Of a DNA stretch of 64,000 nucleotides, positions 19,911-28,320 are shown in pieces (position 1 is the first letter of the stretch; each line of letters starts with the position of its first letter). Source of the stretch: Aquimarina latercula DSM 2041 (GTDB taxonomy: Bacteria; Bacteroidota; Bacteroidia; Flavobacteriales; Flavobacteriaceae). The notes beneath the pieces are model-generated. The model saw only the letters and a program-made list of their open reading frames with translations, had not been told where the DNA came from and did not search any database. The stretch spans positions 496,001 to 560,000 of the forward strand of contig NZ_AUMK01000004.1 in the NCBI RefSeq assembly GCF_000430645.1. Reading direction: 5' to 3'. The translations under genes and the position numbers were made by a program.

Positions 19911-21422
19911 CTAAGCTACAAATGTTTTTAGATATTCCGAAGGTGTGATTTGGTTATACTTTTTAAAAGACTTATTAAAGGTTACTTTATTATTAAAACC
20001 TACTTCATAAGCGATATCAATAATATTAAATTTTTTATGCTTTTCACCTTGTAAAAGCTCTTTTGCTTCTTCGATTCTATATTTATTAATTAACTCAAAA
20101 AAGTTTAAATTAAAATGTTCATTTATTATCTGAGAAGTATTATGCCTCGTTGTGTCCATTAACTCTGAGAGCCCTTGAAGGGTTATATTATTTTGTTTAT
20201 AGATTTTTTCTTCGTTTAATAAATACAGTAATTTTTCTTTTAATTCTGCTGATAAGCTTTCCGTAAGTCCAGATTTTACATACTTAGTAACAGGTAATTT
20301 ATTTTGTGGCTTAGTCTTGATCACCTTTAGGCTTCCGAAAATACTAGGTTGAACAAAAGCAGTATAACTTACATACAATACTAATAACGCCATTAATCCA
20401 ACCTGCATATTGAATAGAAAACCACTGTAAATTTTAGAAATAATTAAAAATGCATAAATACTATATGTGACTATATATACAGAACAAAAAATTACAATAT
20501 TTCTTTGCCAAACAGATTCAAAGCGTAAAACTGATCTCTTGTTTCTAATTGACTTAATATAAATTTTTAAAACCAATCCGCCATAAATCATAAGTGACAT
20601 CAATTTCACAATAGTGATTAAAGCACCATGCGGAACGGTACCATTTAACATCATTTTTAATTTTTCTTCTGCTGATAAAAAATATACTGGCAACAACAAG
20701 AATGCAATTAATAATACAGTAGGAACTAAATGTAAAAGATCTATAGTTTTAAAAACATATTTATTAATAACTCTTTTAAAATAAAAATAAATTAAAGGAC
20801 CATATAAAAATGAAAAAGAAGTAGATATGTACAAACTATGTGAAAAATAATATTGATAATTTGTCAATAGCGCGCAGATATGTAGAATAAAAAAAGAATG
20901 TAGTAATACAAAAAAACTCATTAAAAGATTCGCCACTTTGTCCGAACGCTTTCTAAGATTTAGAACTATCGCAACAAAAAAACCAATGAAACCGACATAC
21001 AAACAAAAAATCGACCACAAATCAACTTTTTTGAGATACTTATTTGCTAATAGCTGATAAGGTTCAGAGTCACTTATATTATTAAAGAAACTATGACCTG
21101 CAAAAGAAATATCCAAACTTGCTTTCACATACCTATCAATATATTGTACGGCAAGCTCCGGTTCTCTCATTTCGGAATAGGTAAAAGCCAACTTCTGAAA
21201 TACTGATAAAGAATCCGCTTGTTTTTCTTCTAATGCATTAAGATACCTATCAATTACAGATTGATATTGCTCTTTAGTATCATACCTATCTTGAGTGTAG
21301 GACAAAGTATTCTCCTCATCTATTATTCCATTGCTACCAAAACCATATATGGTTGAAGAAATGGAAAATAAAACAAAGATACCTAGTAAAGATATTTTTT
21401 TATATTTTTTTGAGTTAGCCAC
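19911..21422 (-). CDS. Membrane-embedded AraC-type transcriptional regulator (regulator 2)
   Basis: The 503-residue protein has the same architecture as regulator 1: a hydrophobic N-terminus, a TPR-like region, about seven membrane helices and a C-terminal AraC-type DNA-binding domain. The last HTH and the C-terminal stretch are almost identical between the two (both have NIIDVAYEVGFNNKV and NQITPSEYL), so they probably recognise the same DNA. The sensing halves differ much more. The only plausible start is a GTG codon. The bases of this start region (gtggctaactcaa) are the exact complement of the conserved block ttgagttagcc found in the susC leaders. Confidence 0.87.
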   Translation of the reverse strand: MANSKKYKKISLLGIFVLFSISSTIYGFGSNGIIDEENTLSYTQDRYDTKEQYQSVIDRYLNALEEKQADSLSVFQKLAFTYSEMREPELAVQYIDRYVKASLDISFAGHSFFNNISDSEPYQLLANKYLKKVDLWSIFCLYVGFIGFFVAIVLNLRKRSDKVANLLMSFFVLLHSFFILHICALLTNYQYYFSHSLYISTSFSFLYGPLIYFYFKRVINKYVFKTIDLLHLVPTVLLIAFLLLPVYFLSAEEKLKMMLNGTVPHGALITIVKLMSLMIYGGLVLKIYIKSIRNKRSVLRFESVWQRNIVIFCSVYIVTYSIYAFLIISKIYSGFLFNMQVGLMALLVLYVSYTAFVQPSIFGSLKVIKTKPQNKLPVTKYVKSGLTESLSAELKEKLLYLLNEEKIYKQNNITLQGLSELMDTTRHNTSQIINEHFNLNFFELINKYRIEEAKELLQGEKHKKFNIIDIAYEVGFNNKVTFNKSFKKYNQITPSEYLKTFVA

Positions 21423-21649
21423 ACAATTATTACTAAATAATTATTGATTCTAATTTACGACAACTTTTTCTTAATTTTTTCACAATAGAGCGTCTCCCGA
21501 TAATATCTTACTAAAAAACTCAATAAAATCAACAGTTTTGAAACTAAAATTTATTTTAAACAAATATGGTATTACCGTAAATAACATACAAAATATCAAT
21601 AAAATTATAATTTTTATTATCCGAAAAATGGAAAAAAAGCATCATTATA

Positions 21650-22423
21650 TTATATTTTTTTCGCTTCTTCCCAAAACACATCCATTTCGGCAAGTGTCAT
21701 GTCCTGTAAACTCTTACTTTTTTCTTTTGCTTTTTTTTCCAAATACTGAAACCGTTTTATAAACTTTTTATTGGTTCGTTCTAACGCGTCCTCTGGATTA
21801 ATATTTAAGAAACGAGCATAATTGATCATCGAGAATAATACATCGCCAAACTCAGACTCTATCTTATCAGCATCTTGTTTTTCAATTTCGTCTTGAAGTT
21901 CTCCTAATTCTTCCTCTAGTTTTTCGAAAACCTGTTGTGGCTCTTCCCAATCGAAACCAACTCCTGCAACCTTATCCTGTATACGACTTGCTTTGACTAA
22001 AGCAGGTAAAGACTTAGGAACACCTTCCAAAACACTATTCTTACCTTCTTTAAGTTTTAAATTCTCCCAATTTCGTTTTACATCTTCTTCATCAATTACT
22101 TCTACATCACCATAAATATGAGGATGACGACTAATTAATTTTTCACATATTTCATTGGCTACATCTGCAATATCAAAATCTTTAGTTTCACTTCCTATTT
22201 TAGCATAAAAAACTATATGTAATAGTAAATCTCCAAGCTCTTTTTTAACCTCATTTAAATTATTATCTAATATCGCATCACCTAGTTCATAAGTTTCTTC
22301 AATAGTAAGATGTCTAAGTGACTGTAATGTCTGTTTTTTATCCCATGGACATTGCTCTCGCAATTCATCCATTATAGTAAGCAACCTATCAAAAGCTTTT
22401 AATTGATTTTCCCTAGAGTTCAT
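21650..22423 (-). CDS. mazG: Nucleoside triphosphate pyrophosphohydrolase MazG
   Basis: MazG hydrolyses nucleoside triphosphates to monophosphates and pyrophosphate, which cleans the nucleotide pool. The 257-residue protein has the usual two-domain form. The first domain shows CPWDKKQT (25-32), EETYE (42-46) and ELGD (62-65), which are metal-binding acidic motifs. The second has EEELGELQDEI and SEFGDVLFSMINYARFL. The length is close to that of E. coli MazG (263 residues). It is transcribed on its own, with a good -7 box just upstream. Confidence 0.95.
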   Translation of the reverse strand: MNSRENQLKAFDRLLTIMDELREQCPWDKKQTLQSLRHLTIEETYELGDAILDNNLNEVKKELGDLLLHIVFYAKIGSETKDFDIADVANEICEKLISRHPHIYGDVEVIDEEDVKRNWENLKLKEGKNSVLEGVPKSLPALVKASRIQDKVAGVGFDWEEPQQVFEKLEEELGELQDEIEKQDADKIESEFGDVLFSMINYARFLNINPEDALERTNKKFIKRFQYLEKKAKEKSKSLQDMTLAEMDVFWEEAKKI

Positions 22424-22438
22424 TGTATAGTTTTATTT

Positions 22439-22446
22439 CAAAAATA
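22439..22446 (-). promoter_or_regulatory. Promoter -7 element of mazG
   Basis: On the minus strand the bases read TATTTTTG, a full match to the Bacteroidota -7 consensus TAnnTTTG. They lie 16 bases before the mazG ATG. A -33 TTG at the usual distance is not clear. Confidence 0.5.
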
Positions 22447-22541
22447 AGGATAATATCATGCTCCTTATAATTTAAGAATAAAAGTAATTTTTTATAAAAA
22501 AACTATAGATTTGAAGTTCTCTTAACAGTAATACAATTTAT

Positions 22542-23840
22542 ATGCACTCTATTAAAATTCTTTTTGCTTGTATACCCGCTGACGGGCATTTTAATCCAAT
22601 GACCCAATTAGCCGTGCATCTAAAGAAAAAAGGACATGATGTAAGATGGTATACAGGAAAAGTTTATGAAAAAAAATTAGAACAGATGGGAATCCCTTAT
22701 ATTCCTTTTAAAAAATCCAAAGAAATCAAAGTATCAGAATTAGATCAAGCATATCCAGAACGCAAAAAACTAAAAGGAATATCTCATATAAAATTTGATA
22801 TTATAAATCTTTTCATAAATAGAATGAAAGATTACTACTTAGATATCAAGGAAGTATCTTCATCATTCTCTTTCGAAATCTTAGTATTCGACAATACATT
22901 TCCTGGTACCATTATAAAAGATAAATTAAATATTCCAGTTGTTGGTATTGGGGTTGTTCCATTAGCACTATCCTCACCAGATATTCCTCAATACGGTTTA
23001 GGACATCAGCCTGCTACTAATTTTTTGAGTAAACGAAAACAAAACTTTATAAAGTTAATGGCAGAAAAATTACTATTTAGAGATACTAAAGAAGCATACA
23101 ATGAACTATTAGAAAATTTGAATCTACCCAAAGAAAAACATAATATTTTTGACATCTCACCATTAAACTCTTCTATCTTCTTACAAAATGGAATACCGGA
23201 GATGGATTACCCAAGATACACTATACCTAAAACGATACAATATGTTGGAGCTTTAGATACTTGGTCAATCAATCATCATAATAGGAAAACTAAAGATTGG
23301 AAAAAAATATTAGATCCCAGTAAAAAAACCATTCTAATTTCTCAGGGCACAGTAGAAAAAAACAATAAAAAACTTATTATCCCATCATTAGAAGCTTTTA
23401 AAAATACTAACTATAATATTTTAGTAGCTACCGCACATAATGAAACTAAATTATTACAAAAGAAATATCCCCATAAAAACATCCATATAGAAGATTTTAT
23501 ACCTTTTGATGAAATAATGCCATTAACAAATATTTTTATTACCAATGGCGGATACGGGAGCATCATGATTAGTATTAAGCATGGAGTACCAATGATTACT
23601 GCAGGTATTAATGAAGGTAAAAATGAGATTTGTGCACGTATTGATTATTGCGGATTAGGTATCGATCTAAAAACGGAAAGACCAAGGATTATCTCTATAC
23701 AAAATGCTGCAAACAAAATATTAGAGGCTGATATTTATTACAATAACATAAAGCTTATACAAAAAAAATTAAATTCTTATGATACTTTAAATATTTGTGA
23801 GAAATACATTACGGATTTAGTATTTTCCAAAGTAAAGTAA
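22542..23840 (+). CDS. GT1/MGT-type glycosyltransferase
   Basis: The 432-residue protein has the GT-B fold layout of UDP-glycosyltransferases of the macrolide-glycosyltransferase type. It starts KILFACIPADGHFNPMTQLA and has a donor-binding C-terminal segment around TNGGYGSIMISIKHGVPMI (about 330-350). Such enzymes transfer a sugar to small hydrophobic acceptors; the acceptor here cannot be told. There is no signal peptide. Its last base directly abuts the last base of the convergent nitronate monooxygenase-like gene. Confidence 0.82.
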   Translation: MHSIKILFACIPADGHFNPMTQLAVHLKKKGHDVRWYTGKVYEKKLEQMGIPYIPFKKSKEIKVSELDQAYPERKKLKGISHIKFDIINLFINRMKDYYLDIKEVSSSFSFEILVFDNTFPGTIIKDKLNIPVVGIGVVPLALSSPDIPQYGLGHQPATNFLSKRKQNFIKLMAEKLLFRDTKEAYNELLENLNLPKEKHNIFDISPLNSSIFLQNGIPEMDYPRYTIPKTIQYVGALDTWSINHHNRKTKDWKKILDPSKKTILISQGTVEKNNKKLIIPSLEAFKNTNYNILVATAHNETKLLQKKYPHKNIHIEDFIPFDEIMPLTNIFITNGGYGSIMISIKHGVPMITAGINEGKNEICARIDYCGLGIDLKTERPRIISIQNAANKILEADIYYNNIKLIQKKLNSYDTLNICEKYITDLVFSKVK

Positions 23841-24785
23841 TCAAAACTGAATTTTATTCATTGATTTCTGTATTTCTTTAAAACCAGAGACTAGATCTCT
23901 CACTATTTCAACAACTGGTTTGATATCATTAATCAAACCTGACACCTGTCCTATTTCAAGTTCTCCTTCTACCAAATCTCCTTCGAACATTCCTTTTTTT
24001 GCTCTTGCACGCCCTAATAATGTTTTTAACTCTTCTAATGATGTTCCTTTATCATACAATGCTGCAACATCATTGTAAAATTTATTTTTCAACATTCTTA
24101 CTGGAGCTAACTCCTTTAATGTAAGATGTGTATCACCTTCCTTAGCATCAACCACCATTTGTTTAAAACTCTGATGAGAAGAAGCTTCTTCACTTGCTAC
24201 AAACCTACTACCTACTTGAACTCCATCGGCTCCTAATGCCATCACAGCAAACATAGAAGAACCTGTGGCGATGCCTCCAGCTGCAATTAAAGGAATTTTA
24301 ATCTTCTCTTTGACCATAGGAATTAAAGTTAAAGTAGTAGTCTCATCTCTTCCATTATGACCTCCTGCTTCGAAACCTTCCGCTACAACAGCATCTACTC
24401 CAGCATCTTGTGCTTTTAAAGCAAACTTCAAGCTACTTACCACGTGTACTACAGTAATACCTTTTTCTTTAAGGTAAGAGGTATATGTTTTAGGATTACC
24501 TGCAGATGTAAATACTATTTTAACTTTCTCTTCAATTATAATTTCTATAATTTCTTGAAGATTTGGATACAACATTGGAACATTTACGCCAAAGGGTTTA
24601 TCCGTTGCTTTTTTACATTTTTGAATATGTTCTCTTAACACATCTGGGTACATAGAACCTGCCCCAATAAGTCCCAAACCTCCAGAATTGCTAACTGCAC
24701 TTGCAAGCTTCCATCCACTTGCCCAAATCATCCCACCTTGAACAATGGGATATTTAATTTTAAAAAGTTCTTTAACCTTGTTCAT
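23841..24785 (-). CDS. Nitronate monooxygenase / FabK-like FMN-dependent oxidoreductase
   Basis: The 314-residue protein has the TIM-barrel FMN-binding pattern of the 2-nitropropane dioxygenase family: GGMIWASGWKLASAVSNSGG near the start, GHNGRDE, and the phosphate-binding stretch AAGGIATGSSMFAVMALGA followed by DGVQVGSRF. Proteins of this family act either as nitronate monooxygenases or as the flavin enoyl-ACP reductase FabK, and the sequence alone does not decide. Its start codon overlaps, by one base, the stop of a decayed sorting-domain remnant lying upstream. Confidence 0.83.
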   Translation of the reverse strand: MNKVKELFKIKYPIVQGGMIWASGWKLASAVSNSGGLGLIGAGSMYPDVLREHIQKCKKATDKPFGVNVPMLYPNLQEIIEIIIEEKVKIVFTSAGNPKTYTSYLKEKGITVVHVVSSLKFALKAQDAGVDAVVAEGFEAGGHNGRDETTTLTLIPMVKEKIKIPLIAAGGIATGSSMFAVMALGADGVQVGSRFVASEEASSHQSFKQMVVDAKEGDTHLTLKELAPVRMLKNKFYNDVAALYDKGTSLEELKTLLGRARAKKGMFEGDLVEGELEIGQVSGLINDIKPVVEIVRDLVSGFKEIQKSMNKIQF

Positions 24786-24972
24786 TAGTTTTTAGATATC
24801 TTCATTGTATGACGCGAGGTACCCGAAATTAATTCTATTAAATACAGACCGCTTGACAGATTATTTAACTCAATAAATTTTCCACTTTTCAAATTTTCTG
24901 ATTTTATTAATTTACCCTCAGCAGTAAAAATCCGAATTTAATAGATAAAATAGTAATGGAATTAGAAAATAA
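24785..24972 (-). pseudogene. Decayed remnant of a T9SS type A sorting domain
   Basis: On the minus strand, 24785-24937 encodes 50 codons plus a stop that read as the end of a type A T9SS sorting domain. It begins IRIFTAEGKLIKSENL, continues with IELNNLSSGLYLIEL and ends MKISKN. An in-frame stop lies immediately before the first codon, but the neighbouring frame continues upstream as LFSNSITILSI, which fits the preceding strand of such a domain. A frameshift therefore broke the gene. The rest of the cargo protein is missing, because mnmA ends a few bases upstream. This is what remains of a secreted protein gene. Confidence 0.7.
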
Positions 24973-24982
24973 TTGAAATAAC

Positions 24983-26170
24983 TTACGAAATTACTCCAGA
25001 CCCAACTAATTCTTCATCAATATACCAAGCAACAAATTGTCCCTCTGTAATTGCACTCTGAGGGTTTTCAAAAACAATATACATACCAGAATCTACTTGA
25101 TGCAAAGTTGCCTTATCCAGTGGTTGTCGATAGCGTATTCTTGCCATTACATCTAATTCTTGATCTATTTGTAATTTAAGATCCGGTCTTACCCAGTGTA
25201 ATTCTTCATTACTAATAAAAAGAGCCCTCCTATACAAACCAGGATGTGCTTTACCTTGTCCGGTATAAATCACATTAGTCTTCACATCAGTTTCAATAAC
25301 AAATAATGGTTCTGGAGTACCTCCTACCGCTAAACCTTTTCGTTGCCCTTTTGTATAATAATGCGCCCCTTGATGTTTCCCAACTACTTTCCCATCAGCT
25401 ATATCATATTCATATTTTAAAGAAAGAAACTCTAACTCTTCTTTTTTAGAATTAAAATTCGGAGCTGTTCTATTATACATTTCTTCTGATGAAGAAATCT
25501 CAATAATATCTCCTTGTTTTGGTTGTAACTTTTGTTGAAGGAATTCTGGAAGTCTTACTTTTCCTATAAAACACAATCCTTGAGAATCTTTCTTATCAGC
25601 AGTAATAAGATTCTGTTCTTTTGCAATCTCTCTCACTTCAAGTTTTAGTAATTCACCAACCGGAAAAAGAGTTTTTGACAATTGATCCTGTGATAATTGG
25701 CATAAAAAATAAGATTGATCTTTATTAGGATCTTTTCCTGCCAATAAGCGATGCACCTCTTTTCCTTCTTTTATTATTGTATCTTTTCTGCAATAATGTC
25801 CAGTTGCAACATAATCCGCACCTAGCGACATTGCTATTTTTAAAAAAACATCAAACTTAATCTCTCGGTTACATAGTACATCTGGATTCGGTGTTCTTCC
25901 TCTTTCATACTCGTTGAACATATAATCCACGATACGTTCCTTATACTCTTCACTAAGATCAACTGTTTGAAAAGGAATACCTAATTTTTCGGCTACAAGT
26001 AAAGCATCATTACTATCATCTAACCATGGGCATTCATCCGAAATAGTAACAGAATCATCATGCCAATTTTTCATAAAAAGACCTATCACTTCATATCCTT
26101 GTTCCTTTAAAAGATATGCTGCTACACTTGAATCTACTCCTCCCGATAAACCTACAATAACCCTTTTCAT
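24983..26170 (-). CDS. mnmA: tRNA 2-thiouridine(34) synthase MnmA
   Basis: MnmA puts sulfur on uridine 34 of the tRNAs for Lys, Glu and Gln. The 395-residue protein begins with the ATP-pyrophosphatase loop [15 protein letters not shown]. It carries the catalytic cysteines in [12 protein letters not shown] and GLCFIG, with an aspartate-rich NKDQSYFL segment between them, and ends in the usual beta-barrel domain. I chose the ATG giving [11 protein letters not shown] rather than a TTG two codons earlier. A -7 box lies upstream at 26237-26244. Confidence 0.96.
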   Translation of the reverse strand: MKRVIVGLSGGVDSSVAAYLLKEQGYEVIGLFMKNWHDDSVTISDECPWLDDSNDALLVAEKLGIPFQTVDLSEEYKERIVDYMFNEYERGRTPNPDVLCNREIKFDVFLKIAMSLGADYVATGHYCRKDTIIKEGKEVHRLLAGKDPNKDQSYFLCQLSQDQLSKTLFPVGELLKLEVREIAKEQNLITADKKDSQGLCFIGKVRLPEFLQQKLQPKQGDIIEISSSEEMYNRTAPNFNSKKEELEFLSLKYEYDIADGKVVGKHQGAHYYTKGQRKGLAVGGTPEPLFVIETDVKTNVIYTGQGKAHPGLYRRALFISNEELHWVRPDLKLQIDQELDVMARIRYRQPLDKATLHQVDSGMYIVFENPQSAITEGQFVAWYIDEELVGSGVIS

Positions 26171-26236
26171 TACCAACGTTTTCTATACTTAATATCTTCA
26201 AAAAATTGAAGAAATATTTATTTTAAAAATTATCTG

Positions 26237-26244
26237 CAAAAATA
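26237..26244 (-). promoter_or_regulatory. Promoter -7 element of mnmA
   Basis: The minus strand reads TATTTTTG, a full match to TAnnTTTG, 66 bases before the mnmA start and just after the terminator of the upstream gene. Confidence 0.5.
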
Positions 26245-26250
26245 ACAAAT

Positions 26251-26275
26251 AAAAAAAGCAATGCTTGTGCATTGC
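26251..26275 (-). terminator. Rho-independent terminator after the MORN-repeat gene
   Basis: On the minus strand, gcaatgc, a 4-base loop and gcattgc are followed by seven T. It lies 40 bases beyond the stop of the 26315-27001 gene and separates it from mnmA. Confidence 0.88.
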
Positions 26276-26314
26276 CTTAAGGTTTTATCTATCTATCGAT
26301 TCTAAAAATCGATA

Positions 26315-27001
26315 CTAAGAACCTGTTTTTCCAATAGGGAATGTTTTCTGTTCTAATAATTTTCCATTTTCATAATAATTCCACACTCCATCTTTACGGT
26401 CTCTTTTGTAAGCACCTTCTATCTTAACTTTTCCCTTTACATCATAGTACTTCGTAATTCCGTGCAATTGATCATCTACATAAGTAAACTCCTTAATTAA
26501 AACACCTTTCTGAGAATATACTATTCGTTTACCCTGCTTTTTACCATTAGTATAAATTATTTTTTCGGTTAGCTGACCATTTTCAAAATATGTTTTCTGT
26601 TCTCCATCTAATTTTCCAGCTTTATATTCTTCAGTCATCATTATTTCAGGGGATCCTTTATGATAATAAGTCCATACTCCAACTCTTTCTTTACCAAGCA
26701 TTTTTCCTTTACTAATTACCTTTCCTTTAGCTGTAAAATATTTTACTTGCACACTATCCGTGTCAGAAGTAAAAACTTTAATAGCCGTTGGCATTGTTCC
26801 ACTATTTGGCTTATAAAACTTAAACTCTCCTACTTCTTTTCCGTGATCAAAAGTCCCTTCATAACGAAGTTGATCACTATTCTCATATTTCTTCTGCCAT
26901 TTTCCATGTCTCTTACCGTCTGCATCAAAAGAATTAAACTTCTGAGCATATCCTATAGCAGTGATATAAACAAAAACGAAAAACAAAAATCTATTTCGCA
27001 T
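26315..27001 (-). CDS. Secreted MORN-repeat (YwqK-like) protein
   Basis: The 228-residue protein has a signal peptide (1-19, ending AIGYAQ). It then has a series of repeats built on the pattern GK..G.W..Y...G.L, for example DGKRHGKWQKKYEN, RDRKDGVWNYYENGKL and KLDGEQKTYFENGQL. These are MORN_2-type repeats, often annotated as YwqK-family antitoxin-like; that name says little about function and no toxin gene is adjacent. It probably acts in the periplasm or at the envelope. It is transcribed alone and has its own terminator. Confidence 0.8.
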   Translation of the reverse strand: MRNRFLFFVFVYITAIGYAQKFNSFDADGKRHGKWQKKYENSDQLRYEGTFDHGKEVGEFKFYKPNSGTMPTAIKVFTSDTDSVQVKYFTAKGKVISKGKMLGKERVGVWTYYHKGSPEIMMTEEYKAGKLDGEQKTYFENGQLTEKIIYTNGKKQGKRIVYSQKGVLIKEFTYVDDQLHGITKYYDVKGKVKIEGAYKRDRKDGVWNYYENGKLLEQKTFPIGKTGS

Positions 27002-27162
27002 GGTTTTATTTCATTTTTAGTAATTTCATAATCCAAAAAACGTACCAATATTCATCAAAAATATAATCAAAAGAAAATATTTTATTTTTTTAGGTAAAAA
27101 AATCCTACAAAAAAAACATTAAAACTTCTAAAAAAACAACTAACTAATCTCAAAACCAGACC

Positions 27163-27183
27163 TTGTTAACTTTTGTTTAACAA
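27163..27183. promoter_or_regulatory. Palindrome upstream of the fasciclin gene
   Basis: The bases ttgttaa and ttaacaa form a 7-base inverted repeat with a 7-base spacer, 74 bases before the fasciclin start codon. This could be an operator near the promoter, or chance in AT-rich DNA. Confidence 0.25.
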
Positions 27184-27256
27184 ATTATTGAAAATATATG
27201 AAATAAATACTCCGTTAGCTTATCTGAACAAATTTTAACTTTTAAAACTCAAAAAA

Positions 27257-28249
27257 ATGAAAATTATTTCAAAAGTCACCAATGCTATTGTAATAACAGC
27301 ATTAATTTTAACAGCTTCATCTTGTGGCGATGATGATGATGGTAATGTTATCATACCCACAGATGATAATATAGTTGCTATAGCAACTGCAGACTCAGAT
27401 TTATCTTTATTGGTAATGGCTCTTGCTGCTGCAGATGGAGATTTAGTATCTGTACTTAATGGTAGTGGACCATTCACTGTTTTAGCTCCAACAGATACAG
27501 CTATTCAAGCCTTTCTAACTGCAAACAATTATGCAGATATTAGCGCTGTGCCAACAGATGAATTACAACAAATCTTATTAAATCACGTAATTCCTGGAGA
27601 AGTTAGTTCCACTACGCTTACTAACAATGTAGCCGGTTATACTGAAACTTCCTCAACTGCTGGCCCTAATGGATCTACTATTAGCATGTACTACAATACA
27701 ACAAATGGAGTAGTTTTTAATGGAGGTGCTACTGTAAGCACACCGGACATCGCGGCATCTAACGGTATTATCCATAAAATAGACGCAGTAATTGGTTTAC
27801 CTGATGTAACCACTTTTGCTACAGCAGATCCAAATTTTTCAAGATTAGTAGAAGCCTTAACCGCTTATAGTTTTGACTATGTTACTACACTACAAGGAGA
27901 GGGCCCTTTTACAGTTTTTGCACCAAATAATACTGCTTTTAATGCTCTACTAGATACTGATGCTTCTTGGAGTACTCCTAGTGATATTCCAGAACTTATT
28001 TTAGAGAATTCATTAAATATTCATGTTATTCCTGATTCTAACTTTAGAGAAATAAATTTAGTTGATGGCAATCTTTTCGGCATAACTGGAGAAATAACTA
28101 TAGATGCTACAGCAAAAACTGTCCGTCCTGAAGGAACAGATACTATAAATGCCAGCAATATTACCATAACAGATATACAAGCCACTAATGGTGTTATACA
28201 CGTGATAGATCAAGTTATGGTATTATCGCCCGTTATAATTCCTAACTAG
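27257..28249 (+). CDS. Fasciclin (FAS1) domain lipoprotein
   Basis: The 330-residue protein has a lipoprotein signal peptide with Cys23 followed by GDDDD, an acidic surface-export signal. Two FAS1 domains follow (about 40-175 and 180-325). Each has the family elements: GPFTVLAPTDTAIQAF then IPGEV and NGIIHKIDAVI in the first, and GPFTVFAPNNTAFNALL then NGVIHVIDQVM in the second. FAS1 domains mediate adhesion or glycan and matrix contacts; the exact partner is unknown. It is a single-gene unit ending in a strong bidirectional terminator. Confidence 0.92.
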   Translation: MKIISKVTNAIVITALILTASSCGDDDDGNVIIPTDDNIVAIATADSDLSLLVMALAAADGDLVSVLNGSGPFTVLAPTDTAIQAFLTANNYADISAVPTDELQQILLNHVIPGEVSSTTLTNNVAGYTETSSTAGPNGSTISMYYNTTNGVVFNGGATVSTPDIAASNGIIHKIDAVIGLPDVTTFATADPNFSRLVEALTAYSFDYVTTLQGEGPFTVFAPNNTAFNALLDTDASWSTPSDIPELILENSLNIHVIPDSNFREINLVDGNLFGITGEITIDATAKTVRPEGTDTINASNITITDIQATNGVIHVIDQVMVLSPVIIPN

Positions 28250-28265
28250 AAATAGGTAGATGAAT

Positions 28266-28301
28266 AAAAGCCCCTTTTTCTAATTAGAAAAAGGGGCTTT
28301 T
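28266..28301. terminator. Bidirectional terminator between fasciclin gene and yidC
   Basis: A perfect 16-base stem (aaaagcccctttttct with agaaaaaggggctttt) with a 4-base loop sits between two convergent genes. It has A/T runs on both sides, so it can stop transcription from either direction. Confidence 0.92.
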
Positions 28302-28320
28302 TAAAATATTAAAATTTTTA

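Noticed and set aside
26315-27001. Toxin-antitoxin system suggested by the YwqK-antitoxin family name
   Set aside because: The protein has a signal peptide and MORN-type repeats, and no toxin gene is adjacent.
27235-27477. An 80-codon open frame on the minus strand over the fasciclin start
   Set aside because: It lies fully antisense to a well-supported lipoprotein signal peptide and FAS1 domain and shows no features of its own.
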